The notes under the pieces: model-generated
The model's input: only the letters and a program-made list of their open reading frames with translations
Told to the model about the DNA's origin: nothing
The model's database searches: none
DNA from: an uncultured Alistipes sp.
GTDB taxonomy: Bacteria; Bacteroidota; Bacteroidia; Bacteroidales; Rikenellaceae
Assembly: GCA_947364365.1 (NCBI GenBank)
Contig: CANASP010000013.1
Span: forward strand, 1 to 58,296
Length of the DNA stretch: 58,296 nt
Direction of reading: 5' to 3'
Made by a program: the position numbers and the translations under genes
Shown: piece after piece, positions 1 to 9,497 of the stretch
Layout: every line of letters begins with the position of its first letter
Position numbering within the stretch: position 1 is the stretch's first letter

Positions 1-728
1 ACGTTGTGGCCGATCTGGATCAGGTTGTCGAGCTTCACGCCGCGGCGGATGATCGTCGAGTCGGTCTTGGCGCGGTCGATGCAGGTGTTGGCGCCGATCT
101 CGACGTCGTCCTCGATCACCACGTTGCCCAGCTGGGGGATCTTGTCGAAGCCGCCCGCGGCGTTGGGCATGAAGCCGAAGCCGTCGGCGCCGATGACCGC
201 CCCGGCGTGGAGGATGCAGCGGCTGCCGACCGAGCACCCCTCGTAGATCTTCACCCCGGCGTAGAGCGTGGTATCCTCGCCGATGGTCGAGCCGGCGCCC
301 ACGTAGGTCTGGGGATAGATCTGGCAGCCGCGGCCGATGCGCGCCCCCGCTTCGATGACGGCGAAGTCGCCGATGTAGCAATCCGCGCCCACTTCGGCCT
401 CGTCCGAGACCGAAGCCCGGGGGCTGATGCCCTTCCGGCGGGGCTTGGCGGCGTCGTACATGGCGAGCAGCTTGACGATGCACGCGGCGGTGTCGTTGAC
501 CTTGACGAGCGTGGCGGCGACCTCCTGCGACGGGGTGAACGACTTGTCGACCAGCACGATCGAGGCGCCGGTCGTATAGAGGAAGGGTTCGTAGCGCGGA
601 TTGGTCAGGTAGGCCAGCGATCCGGGCTTCCCCTCCTCGATCGAGGAGACGGTGCGGACCGTCGCGAGCTTGTCGCCCACGATCTCGCCGCCCAGGAATC
701 CGGCGATCATTTCGGCTGTAAATTCCAT
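1..728 (-). CDS. lpxD: UDP-3-O-acylglucosamine N-acyltransferase LpxD, 3' end cut by window
   Basis: Acyltransferase that adds the second hydroxyacyl chain to UDP-3-O-acylglucosamine in lipid A synthesis (cytoplasm, inner-membrane face). About 242 residues are visible. The N-terminal domain carries [13 protein letters not shown], as in the LpxD uridine-binding domain, followed by left-handed beta-helix hexapeptide repeats ([34 protein letters not shown]). The reading ends in IQIGHNV, whose His corresponds to the family's catalytic His, right at the window edge. The start at 728 ([14 protein letters not shown]) lies 7 nt after the coaD stop, so the two are probably co-transcribed. The C-terminal helices lie outside the window. 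The assignment is firm. Confidence 0.95.
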   Translation of the reverse strand, partial: MEFTAEMIAGFLGGEIVGDKLATVRTVSSIEEGKPGSLAYLTNPRYEPFLYTTGASIVLVDKSFTPSQEVAATLVKVNDTAACIVKLLAMYDAAKPRRKGISPRASVSDEAEVGADCYIGDFAVIEAGARIGRGCQIYPQTYVGAGSTIGEDTTLYAGVKIYEGCSVGSRCILHAGAVIGADGFGFMPNAAGGFDKIPQLGNVVIEDDVEIGANTCIDRAKTDSTIIRRGVKLDNLIQIGHN

Positions 729-735
729 TGAGTCT

Positions 736-1209
736 CTATTTTAGGTAATTTTCGATTGCGACGCCCTCGGGCAGGAACTCCTCGACCGTGCGGCCGAACG
801 AGAGCACCTCGCGGACGGTCGACGAGGCGATGTCGGCCACGGGGGCCGGAGTGAAGAGCATGACGGTGGTGATCGAGGGGCAGAGGCGGTGGTTGGTGGC
901 CTCCATCGTCCGTTCGTACTCGAAATCGGTGGTGTTGCGCACGCCGCGCAGGATGGCGCAGGCCCCGATCCGTTCGGCGAACTCGCCCGTCAGTCCCGTG
1001 TAGATCTGCGCCTCGACGCGCTCCTCGTTCTCGTAGAGGTCGTCGATGAGCCGCTTGCGGGCCTCGACGGTGAGCAGGCCGCTTTTGGCGACGTTGTTGC
1101 CGATGCCCACCACGACGCGGTCGAAGAGGTTGAGCGCCTCCTCGACCAGCGCGGCGTGGCCGCGCGTGAAGGGGTCGAACGATCCGGGAAAGAGTGCGAT
1201 GCGTTCCAT
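736..1209 (-). CDS. coaD: phosphopantetheine adenylyltransferase
   Basis: Transfers AMP from ATP to 4'-phosphopantetheine to give dephospho-CoA, the fourth step of CoA synthesis; cytoplasmic. The 157-residue protein has the usual length. It opens with [18 protein letters not shown], containing the nucleotidyltransferase TxGH signature, and has the second ATP-binding motif as IASSTVRE near residues 128-135. A longer open reading upstream is rejected because a promoter (-7 TACATTTG) ends only 7 nt before this ATG. The gene is upstream of lpxD on the same strand and divergent from the small gene at 1374. Confidence 0.96.
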   Translation of the reverse strand: MERIALFPGSFDPFTRGHAALVEEALNLFDRVVVGIGNNVAKSGLLTVEARKRLIDDLYENEERVEAQIYTGLTGEFAERIGACAILRGVRNTTDFEYERTMEATNHRLCPSITTVMLFTPAPVADIASSTVREVLSFGRTVEEFLPEGVAIENYLK

Positions 1210-1215
1210 AATCCG

Positions 1216-1245
1216 CAAATGTATGAAAATATAGCGAGAAACAAA
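1216..1245 (-). promoter_or_regulatory. predicted promoter of coaD-lpxD
   Basis: On the minus strand TTTG (1245-1242), 18 nt, then TACATTTG (1223-1216), matching the Bacteroidota TTTG / TAnnTTTG pattern. The coaD ATG follows 6 nt after the -7 box, so the 5' leader would be very short or absent. Confidence 0.6.
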
Positions 1246-1373
1246 GAATCGGGCCCGAAAAATTAGCGGAAATACTGTTGTGCCGTCCCCGCCCGTCCGC
1301 CGTTTTTCCACGAAACGGGGAAACCGTCCGGCGCAGCGCGGCCCTATCTTGCGGCGTCGAAAAAACGAATCGC

Positions 1374-1964
1374 ATGAAAAAACTGTTGATGATCTGGGCC
1401 CTGGCGGCGACGGCGTTGCTGGCGGGTGCGGTGCGGCACTACCGCACGGAGAACCGGCGGCTGGCCGGGAATCAGGCTGCTCTGGCGGCCGATGTCGAAC
1501 ACTACCGGACCCGCGCGGGCGAGGCGGCCGCCTCGGTGCAGGCGCTGCGGCTGCGCTGCGCCGAGTTCGAGACGCTGCGGGCCGGCGATGCGGCGCGTAT
1601 CGAGCGGATGGGGGTGAAACTGCGGCGGCTGGAGGCTGCTGCGACGGCTGCGGTGAAGAGCGAGCTGGCGGTGCGGACGCCGCTGCGCGATACGGTGGTC
1701 GTAAGGCTGCGCGATACGGTCTTCGTGCGCGACACGGTGCGGTTTTTCCGCTGGCGCGACGCCTGGGTCTCGGTCGAGGGCGAGATCGGGGCCGACTCGC
1801 TGCGTTGCCGTGTCGAGAGCATCGACACGCTGCGGCAGGTCGTCCACCGCGTTCCGCGCCGTTTTCTCTTTATCCGCTGGGGCACGAAGGCGCTGCGGCA
1901 GGAGATCGTCGCCTCGAATCCCCATGCGCGGATCGTCTATTCGGAGTATGTGAAGATCGAGTGA
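1374..1964 (+). CDS. small membrane-anchored coiled-coil protein, function unknown
   Basis: The 196-residue product starts with an N-terminal hydrophobic segment (MKKLLMIWALAATALLAGAV), probably a transmembrane anchor or signal. A Glu/Arg/Ala-rich coiled-coil stretch follows (about residues 25-95). Then come repeated RDTVVVRLRDTVFVRDTV segments, whose alternating pattern suggests beta strands. The layout resembles the Bacteroidota DUF6549 family seen in conserved and phage-like contexts, but this is only a resemblance. The ATG at 1374 is chosen because it gives the hydrophobic start; upstream codons lie in the divergent promoter region. It converges with the aminotransferase-like gene, with only 4 nt between stop codons, so there is no room for a terminator. 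Confidence 0.65.
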   Translation: MKKLLMIWALAATALLAGAVRHYRTENRRLAGNQAALAADVEHYRTRAGEAAASVQALRLRCAEFETLRAGDAARIERMGVKLRRLEAAATAAVKSELAVRTPLRDTVVVRLRDTVFVRDTVRFFRWRDAWVSVEGEIGADSLRCRVESIDTLRQVVHRVPRRFLFIRWGTKALRQEIVASNPHARIVYSEYVKIE

Positions 1965-1968
1965 CGGG

Positions 1969-2676
1969 TCAGCGGAGCGCGTTCATCGCCGCGGCGATGC
2001 GCTCGGCCGCGAGGGCCATGAAGGGGACGCCGTCGCAATGGGCCAGGGCAGTGACGCCGCGGTGGTCGGCGTAGAAGAGTTCGTCGAAACGCGGCAGGTC
2101 GGCGGCGAGGAGCGGGGCTTCGTAGAGCGGTATCCCGACTGCGGTGCACGCCTCGGCAACCCGTTCGCGCTCGACGCTCGGCAGCGCGGCGCAGGTGTAG
2201 ACCGCATCGTCGCGCACGGCGAAGAGCGGTGCGTCGTCGGCCGAGAGAAGCCTGCCGTCGCAACACTGCACGGCGACGGAGGCCCCCTTGCGCAGGGCTT
2301 CGACGCGGGCCAGGCGGGCGGCGGCCTCGCGGGCCGAGGTGGGGGCTTCGGAGAGGGGCGAGGCGAAGGCGACGAGTGCGGCATCGGGGGTGAGGCTGCG
2401 CAGCGCGAAGCCTTCGTAGAGCGAAATGCCGGCGGGCAGCAGCCGTTCGGTGCCGTCGGCCGCCAGTTCGAGGCGGACGAACGACGCGAGGTCGCGCGGG
2501 TAGCGTTCGCGCCCGGCCAGGTCGGCGATACGCCGCCTTAGGTCGGCCGTGGCGGGTGCGTAGCGGATGCCGAAGAGGTCGGCGGCCCACTCGCCGAGTA
2601 GCGCCGCGTGGCGCGCGACCTGCAACGGCCGGCCGCCGTCGAGGTGGATCGTCTGGTAGAGATAGGGCTCCGTCAT
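1969..2676 (-). CDS. class IV PLP-dependent aminotransferase-like protein
   Basis: This 235-residue protein resembles the branched-chain aminotransferase / aminodeoxychorismate lyase fold. The C-terminal half shows the class IV pattern: a strand with a gene-specific Asp (VQCCDGRLLSADDAPLFAV), then DDAVYTCAALPSVERERV, then VGIPLYEAPLL. The likely PLP lysine is in EALRKGAS. The N-terminal half is weakly conserved, so the substrate cannot be named; a PabC-like role in folate synthesis is possible but unproven. Its ATG overlaps the holA stop by 4 nt (ATGA), indicating translational coupling, and it ends the leftward tricorn-murB-tilS-holA run. Confidence 0.75.
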   Translation of the reverse strand: MTEPYLYQTIHLDGGRPLQVARHAALLGEWAADLFGIRYAPATADLRRRIADLAGRERYPRDLASFVRLELAADGTERLLPAGISLYEGFALRSLTPDAALVAFASPLSEAPTSAREAAARLARVEALRKGASVAVQCCDGRLLSADDAPLFAVRDDAVYTCAALPSVERERVAEACTAVGIPLYEAPLLAADLPRFDELFYADHRGVTALAHCDGVPFMALAAERIAAAMNALR

Positions 2677-3743
2677 CGGACGAAGATTTTGAGCAGCAGC
2701 TCGCGCAGCAGTTCGCCGTCGGAGAGGCCGCCGGCGTTGAGTCCCTTGCTCCGGGCGTCGTATTCGCGCAGCAGCCCGAGGATGCGGAAGACGTGGCGGT
2801 TATCCCATGCGGGTGCCGTCTGCTTGATCTCGGCCACGGCATAGGGGTTGTTCACGCGCAGCAGCTTCATCAGCTCGCCGTCGGAGGGGATGGCGACCCC
2901 CTTGCGGCGGCTCTGCCAGCGCAGGTAGTTCATCGTGAAGAGCTGGCGGAACTGGTTGAAGAGCGCCACGACGGTGACCACGAGCGGATTCTCCTTGGGG
3001 TTGCGGGCGAAGTGGTCGGCGATGCGCAGGGCGCGTGCGACGTCGCGGTCGACGACCGCCTTGCACAGCTCGAAGTTGTTGAACTCCTTCGAGATGCCGA
3101 TGTGGGTCTCGATGTCGGCGTCGGTGATCCGCTGCGTCCCTTCGGGCAGCGAGACGGAGAGCTTGTCCAGCTCGCCGGCGATGCGGGCGATGTCGGTTCC
3201 CAGGTGGTCGGTGAGCATCGCGGCGGCCTTGGGGTCAATGGCGAACCCCTTGCTGCGGACGAACTGCTGGAGCCAGGGGCCGATCTCGTAGTCGCGCGGA
3301 CGGACCGATTCGAGCACGGCGCCGTTGGCCGCGCACCCCTTGTAGAAGGCCGAGCGCTTGTCGACGTTCTTCTCCTTGTGGCAGACGACGAGAATGGTCG
3401 TGGGTGAGGGCTTCTGGGTGTAGAGCGAGAGCTTGTCGATGCCGCGCAGCTGTTGCGCCTCGCGCAGGATCACCACCTGGTACGAGCCCATCATGGGCAT
3501 CTGGCGGCAGAGGTTGATCACCTGTCCCGCCTCCGAGTCCTTGCCGTAGACGGTGATCTGGTTGAAGGCGCGGGCGGCCTCGTCGAGGATCGTCGCGGCC
3601 AGACGGTCGGCCACGCGGTCGATGAAGTAGCTCTCCTCGCCCATGAGGAGGTATATCGGGGCGAAACGGCGGGCGTCGATCTCGCCCAGCAGCGCGTCGG
3701 TCCGGGCGACCGAGTCGCGGAATTTCACAGTGCTTTTGGCCAT
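2673..3743 (-). CDS. holA: DNA polymerase III delta subunit
   Basis: The delta subunit of the clamp loader opens the beta sliding clamp during replication. The 356-residue length is normal. The N-terminal AAA+-like domain contains FAPIYLLMGEESYFIDRVA, the typical start of delta, and YQVVILREAQQL. The middle has LYTQKPSPTTILVVCHKEKNVDK, as in bacterial delta, and the C-terminal domain is helical (LFTMNYLRWQSRRKG). It starts 3 nt after the tilS stop and overlaps the next gene by 4 nt, so it sits within an operon. Confidence 0.93.
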   Translation of the reverse strand: MAKSTVKFRDSVARTDALLGEIDARRFAPIYLLMGEESYFIDRVADRLAATILDEAARAFNQITVYGKDSEAGQVINLCRQMPMMGSYQVVILREAQQLRGIDKLSLYTQKPSPTTILVVCHKEKNVDKRSAFYKGCAANGAVLESVRPRDYEIGPWLQQFVRSKGFAIDPKAAAMLTDHLGTDIARIAGELDKLSVSLPEGTQRITDADIETHIGISKEFNNFELCKAVVDRDVARALRIADHFARNPKENPLVVTVVALFNQFRQLFTMNYLRWQSRRKGVAIPSDGELMKLLRVNNPYAVAEIKQTAPAWDNRHVFRILGLLREYDARSKGLNAGGLSDGELLRELLLKIFVR

Positions 3744-3746
3744 GCG

Positions 3747-5096
3747 TCAGACGATCTCTTTGGTGATGCGCAATACGTTTTCGGTCGCGGCGGTGAGGCG
3801 GTAGCGGTCGTCGATGCGGCGGCCGACGAGCCACACGATCTCGTCGCCCGAGACGAGCACGAACTGCCGCTGCTTTTCGGGCAGCGACACCTTGGCGTCG
3901 ACGAGGTAGTCGCTCACCTTCTTGCGGCCGGTCATGCCGAAGGGGACGAACCAGTCGCCCTCCCTCCAGCGGCGCAGCACGAGGGGGAAGCGCAGCTTGT
4001 CGGCATCGATCTGGGCGATCGGCTCGGGCACCCCGAACGCCTCTATGGTGTCGATGTCGCGGTATTCGTAGTAGAGGACGGCGTTGCCGCAGTAGCTGCG
4101 CAGGGTGCCCTGCGGCACCTCGACCTCGCAGGGGTCGTCGCCGGCGATCGGGGCGACGACGATCCGTCCGCGGTCGACCGTCGCCACATGGTCGCGGGCG
4201 TAGAAGCGGCGCCCGGTGGCTCCGTGGTGCAGGGCCCGGCACAGCGCGTCGATCACGTCGCCCTTGAAGCCGTAGGCCGACCCCAGCAGCTCGTAGACGA
4301 CGAATCCGAGCGGAAACGACGGGTCGATGCGTTCGATGTGGATCGTGTCGATGGCCCCCTCGTGCGTCACGGCCTCGGTACGGATGCGGTCGATGACGCG
4401 GTCGATGAAACGCTGGGCGTCGTCGAGCCGCGCGAGGTTGCGCCGCATCAGGGCCGTGAACTTGGGGTTGATCTCGCGGATGCGGGGGATGAGCCCCAGG
4501 CGGATCTTGTTGCGCAGGTACTTGGTCGAGCGGTTCGACGAATCCTCGCGGAAGGGGATGCGGTTGGCGACGGCGTATTCGAGGATCTCCTTGCGCGTGG
4601 CGAACATCAGCGGGCGGATGATGCGGCCCGCCTGGGTCGAGATGCCCGTCAGGCCGCGCAGCCCCGTGCCGCGCAGCAGGTTGATGAAGAAGGTCTCGAC
4701 CGAGTCGTCGGCGTGGTGGGCGATGGCCACTGCGGTGTAGCCCTCCGCGCGGCTCAGCTCGTCGAACCAGGCGTAGCGGAGCCGCCGGGCGGCCATCTCC
4801 ATCGACTCGCCCGTCCGCTCCATCTCGCCGCGCGTGTCGAAACGGCGGTTGTAGAAGGCCGCGCCGCGCAGCCGCGCCTGCTCCTCGACGAGCAGCTCGT
4901 CCTCGTCGCTCTCGGCGCCCCGCAGCTGGAAGTTGCAGTGGGCGACCCCCACGCGGTAGCCCGCGCGGGTGAACAGGTCGAGCAGCACCATCGAGTCGAC
5001 GCCGCCCGAGACGGTCAGCAGGATGCGGTCGTCGTGCGTGGCCAGTTCGTGGCGTTCGACGTAGCGGACGAAGGAGTCGAGAAAGGAGGAGGGCAT
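3747..5096 (-). CDS. tilS: tRNA(Ile)-lysidine synthase
   Basis: Converts C34 of the CAU-anticodon tRNA(Ile) to lysidine with ATP and lysine, changing decoding from Met to Ile. The 449-residue protein has the PP-loop SGGVDSMVLLDLF near residues 29-41, VAHCNFQLRGAESDEDE, and the catalytic-domain HHADDSVETFFINLLRGTGL segment. The C-terminal TilS domain is present (LVLRRWREGDWFVPFGMTGR), so it is the long form. ATG 5096 (MPSSFLDSF) is the start nearest the conserved domain. The frame stays open far upstream, but that part is the antisense shadow of murB. A 95-nt gap separates it from murB. Confidence 0.96.
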   Translation of the reverse strand: MPSSFLDSFVRYVERHELATHDDRILLTVSGGVDSMVLLDLFTRAGYRVGVAHCNFQLRGAESDEDELLVEEQARLRGAAFYNRRFDTRGEMERTGESMEMAARRLRYAWFDELSRAEGYTAVAIAHHADDSVETFFINLLRGTGLRGLTGISTQAGRIIRPLMFATRKEILEYAVANRIPFREDSSNRSTKYLRNKIRLGLIPRIREINPKFTALMRRNLARLDDAQRFIDRVIDRIRTEAVTHEGAIDTIHIERIDPSFPLGFVVYELLGSAYGFKGDVIDALCRALHHGATGRRFYARDHVATVDRGRIVVAPIAGDDPCEVEVPQGTLRSYCGNAVLYYEYRDIDTIEAFGVPEPIAQIDADKLRFPLVLRRWREGDWFVPFGMTGRKKVSDYLVDAKVSLPEKQRQFVLVSGDEIVWLVGRRIDDRYRLTAATENVLRITKEIV

Positions 5097-5191
5097 GGAG
5101 CGATGTTTGTCGATCCGGGGGCGAGGCCCGTCGCGGATGCGTGGCGGGCGCCGTTCGGCGCCGGCGGCATCCCCGCGGATCGGAGTGGGTG

Positions 5192-6202
5192 TTATAGGAT
5201 ATTGACTTCGGTTTCTATGGCGATGCCGAACCGGTCGAGAACGGCCTGCTGGACCTTGCGGGCGAAGGCGATCACCTCGCTGCCCGTGGCGCCGCCCAGG
5301 TTGACGAGCACCAGCGCCTGGCGCGCGTGGACGCCTACGCGCCCCTCCGTGCGGCCCTTCATCCCGGCACGGTCGATGAGCCACCCGGCGGCCAGCTTGA
5401 CCCGTGCGGGATCGGCGGCGGGGTAGTGGGGCATGTCGGGCCACTCGGCCAGCAGCCGCTCGGCCGTGGCGCGGTCGACCACGGGGTTCTTGAAGAAGCT
5501 CCCGGCGTTGCCCGTCTCGGCCGGATCGGGCAGCTTCGCGCGGCGGATCGAGGCGATCGCCTCGCGGATGTTGCGCAGCGTGGCGCCGCCGCGTGCGGCC
5601 ACCTCGCGCTCGACGTCGCCGTAGCCCAGACGGGGCGCGGGGGTGTGGGAGAGGCGGATCTCGACGGCGGTGATGACGGCCCGCCCGCGCAGCGCGTGCT
5701 TGAACACGCTCTCGCGGTAGCCGAAGCCGCAGTCGGCTCCGGCGAGCGTCTCTTCGGCGAGCGTGTCGGTGCGGAAGAGGTGCACGCGCTCGATGACGTC
5801 CTTCGCCTCGCAGCCGTAGGCCCCGATGTTCTGCACCGGCGCGGCGCCCGCCTTGCCGGGGATCGCCGTGAGGTTCTCGATGCCCCACAGGCCGCGCTCG
5901 ACGGCCCATTGCACCAGGTCGTCCCACTCGACGCCCGCCTCGACGCGCACGAGTGCCGTGCGCCCGTCGTCCGAGAGGATCTCGATGCCGGTGGCCACGG
6001 GCGTGAGCAGCACGCCGTCGTAGTCGCGCGTGAAGAGGATGTTGTTGCCCCCGGCGAGCACCGTCCACCGCTCGGGGACGCCGGCGGCGAAGAGCGTGCG
6101 CAGGTCGTCGGCCGTCTCGAACTCGACGAGCCGTGCGGCGCGCTGCGCCACGTGGAAGCTGTTGCGCGGGGAGAGGTCCGTATCGGTGTATTCGCGGATC
6201 AT
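5192..6202 (-). CDS. murB: UDP-N-acetylenolpyruvoylglucosamine reductase
   Basis: FAD/NADPH enzyme of peptidoglycan precursor synthesis that reduces UDP-GlcNAc-enolpyruvate to UDP-MurNAc. The 336 residues contain the FAD-binding core (VLAGGNNILFT, GVEWDDLVQWAVERGLWG, IENLTAIPGKAGAAPVQNIG) and GNAGSFFKNP with the catalytic Ser. The FGYRESVFK segment marks the type I (E. coli-like) class. It begins 4 nt after the stop of the tricorn-like gene and precedes tilS. Confidence 0.97.
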   Translation of the reverse strand: MIREYTDTDLSPRNSFHVAQRAARLVEFETADDLRTLFAAGVPERWTVLAGGNNILFTRDYDGVLLTPVATGIEILSDDGRTALVRVEAGVEWDDLVQWAVERGLWGIENLTAIPGKAGAAPVQNIGAYGCEAKDVIERVHLFRTDTLAEETLAGADCGFGYRESVFKHALRGRAVITAVEIRLSHTPAPRLGYGDVEREVAARGGATLRNIREAIASIRRAKLPDPAETGNAGSFFKNPVVDRATAERLLAEWPDMPHYPAADPARVKLAAGWLIDRAGMKGRTEGRVGVHARQALVLVNLGGATGSEVIAFARKVQQAVLDRFGIAIETEVNIL

Positions 6203-6206
6203 GCGT

Positions 6207-9200
6207 TTAGCGTTTTTTCTCGGCGTCGATCTCCTCCAGCAGCGCCTTGACGGCCGCTTCGAGCTGCTCGTCGCGTCCCCGGACGACCTCCTCGGGCGAG
6301 TTGGCCACGCGGATATCGGGTTCGAGCTGGGTGTTCTCCAGGTAGCTGCCGTCGTCGAGGCGGTAGCCGACGATGGGGATGCCGAAGACGAGCGTGGGGT
6401 CCTGCAGACGCTCCCACGAGACGCTGGTCATGGTGCCCGGGACGGGCATGCCGACCAGACGGCCCAGGCCGCGGTGTTTGTAGACCCAGGGTGTGCCGTG
6501 GGCGTTGGAGTAGTTGGCCTCGCACGTGATCATGATCGAGGGTTTGTTCCAGCGGCGGCTGGGCATGTCGCACGACTCCTTGCCGCGGATCACCTGCGTG
6601 AAATATTTTTCGCCCGAGAAGAGCACCTCGATGTCCTCGTGCAGGCGGCCGCCGCCGTTGAAGCGGGTGTCGATGACGATGCCCTCGCGGTCGTTGTAGC
6701 GGCCCAGGATGTCGGAGTAGACCGACCGGAAACTGGGGTCGCCCATCGACTCGATGTGGACGTAGCCCAGCCGTCCGCCCGAGAGGCGGTCGACGTCGGC
6801 GGCGCGCTGCTTGACCCAGCGGCGGTAGAGCAGCTGCGAGAGGGCGCTGCGCGAGATGGGTTCGACGACCTCCTCCCAGCGCGATCCGTCGGCCGGCCGG
6901 CGGATCGAGACCAGGACCTTCTTGCCGGCCCGGCCGTCGAGCAGCGGGTAGTAGTCCTCGCTGCGGCGGATCGGGGTGCCGTCGATCTTTTCTACGATGT
7001 CGCCCGCGGCGATCTTCGACGAGGCCTTGTCGAAGGGGCCCTTCTCGACCCGCTCCTCGACCCGCAGGCCGTCGCCGTCGTAGCGTTCGTCGAAGAGGAG
7101 TCCCAGCTCGGCCGTCGCGGCGCTGCCCTGGGGCGCGGCGTGCGAATAGCGGCCGCCCGTATGCGAGACGTTGAGTTCGCCCAGCCACTCGCTCAGCAGC
7201 TCGGCGAAGTCGTAGTTGTTGTCGATGTGGGGCAGGAAGCGGGCGTAGTTGTCGCGCAGCGCCTCCCAGTCGACGCCGTGCATGCGTTCGTCGTAGAAGC
7301 GCTGCTTCTCCTCGCGGTAGACGCGGTGGAACATGTATTCGCGCTCGGCCGCGGGGTCGAGCTTCATCTCCGTGCGCAGCGTGATGGGGGTGAGCTTGCC
7401 GCCCTTGAGCTTCGACATGCGGCCGGCGCCCAGGATGAAGAGATCCTCCATCTTGGCGTCCCAGGCCAGCGATCCTCCGCCGCCCACCTTCTGGAGCTTC
7501 TTGTTGCTCTTCTCGCGGAGATCCATCTCCCACAGGTCGTGGCTCCCCTCGTAGGCGGCCAGGTAGTAGAGCTTCTCGCCCTTGCGGTCGATCACGGCGT
7601 CGCTGATCGCCGTCGACGAAGGGGTGAGGCGCACGATGCGGTCGTCGATGTCGCGCAGGTCGACCTCGATCGCCCTCTTTCCGGCTTCGGCGGTCTTGCC
7701 GTCGGCCGGAGTCTCCTTTTTCGGGCCCTTCTTCTCGGCCTCGCGTGCGAGTTCGTACTCCTCCTTGGTCATGCGGAACCGGTCGTATGCCTCCCGGTTG
7801 AGGAAGACGATCATCGCGTCGTAGAGCGAGCCCCACGAGGCGTGGTTGCGCATGCCGTAGCGCTCCGAGAGGAAGAGGATGGCGTTGCCGTCGAGCACCC
7901 AGCGGGGCGAGTGGTCGGTGTAGCCGCTGTTGGTCAGGTTGACGATTTCGCCCTTGCCGTCGGCGCTTACGAGACCGATGTCGGAGTAGGGTTCGTGGCG
8001 GTTGCCCGTGTAGGAGAGGACCAGCCAGCGTCCGTCGGGCGACCATGCGTAGTCGATGCGGCCCGTGGTGTTGTAGTGCTGGCTGCCGTCGGTGATCTGC
8101 CGCACCTTGCCCGTCGCTATCTCCTTGACCATCAGGCGGCAGCGGTCCTCGACATAGGCCAGCTCCCTGCCGTCGGGCGAGTATTGGGGCAGCATGCGTT
8201 CGTGCTTGGCGTCGTCGAACAGCGGTTTTTCGTCGACGAGCGTGGCGTTGGCGAAGTTGGGCTCCTCGTCGCGGACGATCGTCGCGGTGTAGATGTTCCA
8301 CCGCCCGTCGCGCTCCGAGGCGTAGGCCAGCGTGCGGTTGTCGGGGGCGAAGCAGAGGTCGCGCTCGGCCGCGGCGGTGCGGGTGATCTGGCGCGTCGAG
8401 GGGTAGTCGACCGATGTCGCGAAGACCTCGCCGCGCGAGACGAGCGCCACCTGCCGTCCGTCGGGCGAGACGACGGCGCCGCTGCCGCCCGTCACCTGGA
8501 GCGTGCGCGTCTGGTCGTCCAGCCGGGTGTCGACGATCTCGACGGCGACCTTGCGGGGGGCGGCCGACGCGTGCATGGTGTAGATCTCGCCGTTGAAGCC
8601 GAAGCAGAGCGTCCCGTCTTTGGCTGCCGAGAGGAAGCGCACGGGGTGGGTCTTGAAGCGGGTTACCTGGCGGGCGGCCGAGGGGTCGTCGAGCGGCTGC
8701 GACCAGACGTTGAACGAGCCGCCGCGCTCGCTCAGGTAGTAGAATGTCTCGCCGTCGGGAGCCAGGCGCGGCTGACGGTCCTCGCCCGCGAACTCCGTCA
8801 GGCGGGTGTGGTGCCCCGTGGCGGCGTCGTAATACCAGATGTCGCGTGTGATCGACGAGGTGTGGTGCTTGCGCCAGCTGTTCTCGCCGCCCTTGCAGTC
8901 CTGGTAGAGGAAGCTCTTGCCGTCCTTGGCGAAGGTGATCTCCTCGGCCGGGGTGGCCAGCACCCGTTCGGGACGTCCGCCGTCGAGCCCCACGGCGTAG
9001 AGCTCGCCCATCGAGGCCTTGGGGAAGAGGGCGCTCGACGCCGGGTCGGCGATCGAGGCGGAGAAGTAGATCCGTTTGCCGTCGGGCGAGAAGCTATAGG
9101 GAATCTCGGCCGCCGAATGGGTCGTCAGGCGGCGGGGCTGTCCGCCGTCGGCCGCGACGACGAAAAGGTCGAAGTTGCCGTAGCGGTCCGAGGCGTAGGC

Positions 9201-9428
9201 GATCTGTCGCCCGTCGGGCGACCAGACGGGGGCGTAGTCGTAGGAGGCGTCGGAGGTGAGCCGGCGGGCCCGGCCGCCCTCGGCGTCGACCACGTAGAGG
9301 TCGCCCCGGTAGGCGAAGGCGATGCGGCTGCCGTCGGGCGAGAGGGCGGGGTAGCGCATCCAGAGCGGAGCGGCGATGCCCGTGGCGGCAGCGAGGAGCG
9401 CTGCGAGCACGAGAAGCGTTTTTTTCAT
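6207..9428 (-). CDS. exported tricorn-like S41 peptidase
   Basis: The 1073-residue protein has an N-terminal signal peptide (MKKTLLVLAALLAAATGIAA). N-terminal WD40/PD40-type beta-propeller blades follow, with repeated LSPDG / WSPDG / FSPDG motifs (for example VWSPDGRQIAYASDRYG). A PDZ-like region contains GDIVEKIDGTPIRR, and the C-terminal S41 core is present. SHTGG at Ser755-His756 matches the tricorn Ser-His pair, and MTSVSWER near residue 1002 lies where the second active-site segment is expected. Tricorn proteases cut oligopeptides; the signal peptide places this one in the periplasm. ATG 9428 is chosen for the signal peptide. It is first in a leftward operon with murB, tilS and holA, probably sharing transcription rather than function. 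Confidence 0.9.
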   Translation of the reverse strand: MKKTLLVLAALLAAATGIAAPLWMRYPALSPDGSRIAFAYRGDLYVVDAEGGRARRLTSDASYDYAPVWSPDGRQIAYASDRYGNFDLFVVAADGGQPRRLTTHSAAEIPYSFSPDGKRIYFSASIADPASSALFPKASMGELYAVGLDGGRPERVLATPAEEITFAKDGKSFLYQDCKGGENSWRKHHTSSITRDIWYYDAATGHHTRLTEFAGEDRQPRLAPDGETFYYLSERGGSFNVWSQPLDDPSAARQVTRFKTHPVRFLSAAKDGTLCFGFNGEIYTMHASAAPRKVAVEIVDTRLDDQTRTLQVTGGSGAVVSPDGRQVALVSRGEVFATSVDYPSTRQITRTAAAERDLCFAPDNRTLAYASERDGRWNIYTATIVRDEEPNFANATLVDEKPLFDDAKHERMLPQYSPDGRELAYVEDRCRLMVKEIATGKVRQITDGSQHYNTTGRIDYAWSPDGRWLVLSYTGNRHEPYSDIGLVSADGKGEIVNLTNSGYTDHSPRWVLDGNAILFLSERYGMRNHASWGSLYDAMIVFLNREAYDRFRMTKEEYELAREAEKKGPKKETPADGKTAEAGKRAIEVDLRDIDDRIVRLTPSSTAISDAVIDRKGEKLYYLAAYEGSHDLWEMDLREKSNKKLQKVGGGGSLAWDAKMEDLFILGAGRMSKLKGGKLTPITLRTEMKLDPAAEREYMFHRVYREEKQRFYDERMHGVDWEALRDNYARFLPHIDNNYDFAELLSEWLGELNVSHTGGRYSHAAPQGSAATAELGLLFDERYDGDGLRVEERVEKGPFDKASSKIAAGDIVEKIDGTPIRRSEDYYPLLDGRAGKKVLVSIRRPADGSRWEEVVEPISRSALSQLLYRRWVKQRAADVDRLSGGRLGYVHIESMGDPSFRSVYSDILGRYNDREGIVIDTRFNGGGRLHEDIEVLFSGEKYFTQVIRGKESCDMPSRRWNKPSIMITCEANYSNAHGTPWVYKHRGLGRLVGMPVPGTMTSVSWERLQDPTLVFGIPIVGYRLDDGSYLENTQLEPDIRVANSPEEVVRGRDEQLEAAVKALLEEIDAEKKR

Positions 9429-9497
9429 GATATGCGGTTTTTCGTTCGTTTCGCGGTGCGAAAAAGGGCGGCGGTGAAAAAATCGCCCTTCGGATAG

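Noticed and set aside
3747-6068. A 773-codon frame suggesting a fused upstream domain on TilS
   Set aside because: The extra N-terminal part is the out-of-frame shadow of murB; the PP-loop domain begins properly at the ATG at 5096.
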